Source: Bacteroidales bacterium (GTDB lineage Bacteria; Bacteroidota; Bacteroidia; Bacteroidales; JAADGE01). From it: a stretch of 6,861 nucleotides of DNA. This document shows, one piece after another, positions 6,433-6,861 of this stretch. Position 1 is the first letter of the stretch. The number at the start of each line of letters is the position of its first letter. The notes under the pieces are model-generated. The model ran no database searches and was not told the origin of the DNA. It saw only the letters and a list, made by a program, of their open reading frames with translations. The translations under genes and the position numbers were made by a program. The stretch is taken from assembly GCA_029932445.1 (NCBI GenBank), contig JAOZQB010000156.1, positions 1 to 6,861 of the forward strand. Direction: 5' to 3'.

Positions 6433-6500
6433 TTTACCGAATTAACAAATATTTATGCAATTGAACGGATAAATTTATTTAATAGTCGGATATTCAAATT

Positions 6501-6861
6501 TTATAAACATTTAAAATTATGTAAAAAAGGCGGATTTTGTGCTTTTAGTGTATCGAAATTTGATATTTTTTCAAATGTGTACTTAAAATATAAATCGCAA
6601 AGATATCCTTCCAACCAGATTGTTACCGAGAAGGTAAAATCAGGTATGCAATTATTTGTGACATTCATATTTCTGAAATTATAAAAATATATGTGATAAC
6701 CCGGTTGATACGGTGCTTGAATATTGATGATTTGTTCCTGAAAAGGAGAGGAAAGTGTTCCGTCAGTTTCCAAATTTAATCGTAATGTATCGTTCTCATT
6801 CCACAAGAAGTATCCGGTAATAAGCAAACCCATCGGAAAATCAGAATCAGAAAATAATTCG
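6501..6861 (-). CDS. C-terminal part of an unidentified protein, cut by the right edge
   Basis: The minus-strand frame is open from the right edge to a TAA at 6501-6503, giving about 120 residues. An ATG lies at 6833-6831, but the frame stays open beyond it (ELFSDSDFP precedes the Met), so I read this as the end of a longer gene, not a start at 6833. The residues are aromatic-rich and look beta-stranded (GYHIYFYNFRNM, FSVTIWLEGYLCDLYFKYTF), ending in HNFKCL. There is no T9SS sorting signature and no motif I recognise. It converges on the exported-protein gene with 68 bases between the stops and no clear terminator there. If 6833 is the true start, it is a 110-residue protein lacking a signal peptide. 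Confidence 0.55.
   Translation of the reverse strand, partial: ELFSDSDFPMGLLITGYFLWNENDTLRLNLETDGTLSSPFQEQIINIQAPYQPGYHIYFYNFRNMNVTNNCIPDFTFSVTIWLEGYLCDLYFKYTFEKISNFDTLKAQNPPFLHNFKCL

Noticed and set aside
6433..6500. Terminator between the two convergent genes at the right end
   Set aside because: Only short AT palindromes (ATAAATTTAT at 6469-6478) and a weak 5-bp pairing across about 30 bases are present, with no GC-containing stem and T-tract.
1..6861. tRNA, rRNA, CRISPR array, insertion sequence, defence system
   Set aside because: I found no cloverleaf-like structure, regularly spaced repeats, transposase motifs or terminal inverted repeats, and the complete genes are either core genes or exported proteins.

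Overview
The window comes from an AT-rich Bacteroidota genome (Bacteroidales/Flavobacteriia-like; I cannot place it more finely). Three things point there. One exported protein carries a type IX secretion (T9SS) C-terminal sorting domain, which is confined to this phylum. Start codons are preceded by A/T-rich leaders rather than Shine-Dalgarno sequences. The accA - dnaB - exported 'IPMDETQKNHLKAYG' protein order is, from memory, a recurrent Bacteroidota arrangement.

Layout. Positions 1-261 hold no complete gene. There may be the tail of a plus-strand gene ending at 81, followed by a strong imperfect hairpin (97-131). Positions 262-1618 are a two-gene plus-strand accessory unit: a T9SS-sorted secreted protein, then a small exported protein of unknown role. 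This unit ends in a hairpin plus T-tract that lies inside the last codons of the second gene. ispE (2438-1626, minus) converges on that terminator. A 145-base divergent intergenic region separates ispE from a plus-strand housekeeping run: accA (2584-3537), dnaB (3613-5166) and an exported conserved protein (5176-6432) that starts 9 bases after dnaB. A minus-strand partial gene enters from the right edge and ends at 6501.

How the genes fit together. IspE (MEP isoprenoid pathway), AccA (first step of fatty-acid synthesis) and DnaB (replication fork helicase) are core genes of unrelated pathways; all look intact and full length. The exported protein after dnaB is the most interesting part. It is apparently co-transcribed with the helicase, its sequence looks strongly constrained, and it has features suggesting a glutamine-amidotransferase-like fold. 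Homologues are, as I recall, labelled 'asparagine synthetase B', which the sequence does not support. I see no mobile element, CRISPR array, tRNA or rRNA, and no clear defence or transfer system. The best leads are this protein, the SSB-like C-terminal tip of DnaB, and the coding-sequence terminator at 1583-1614.
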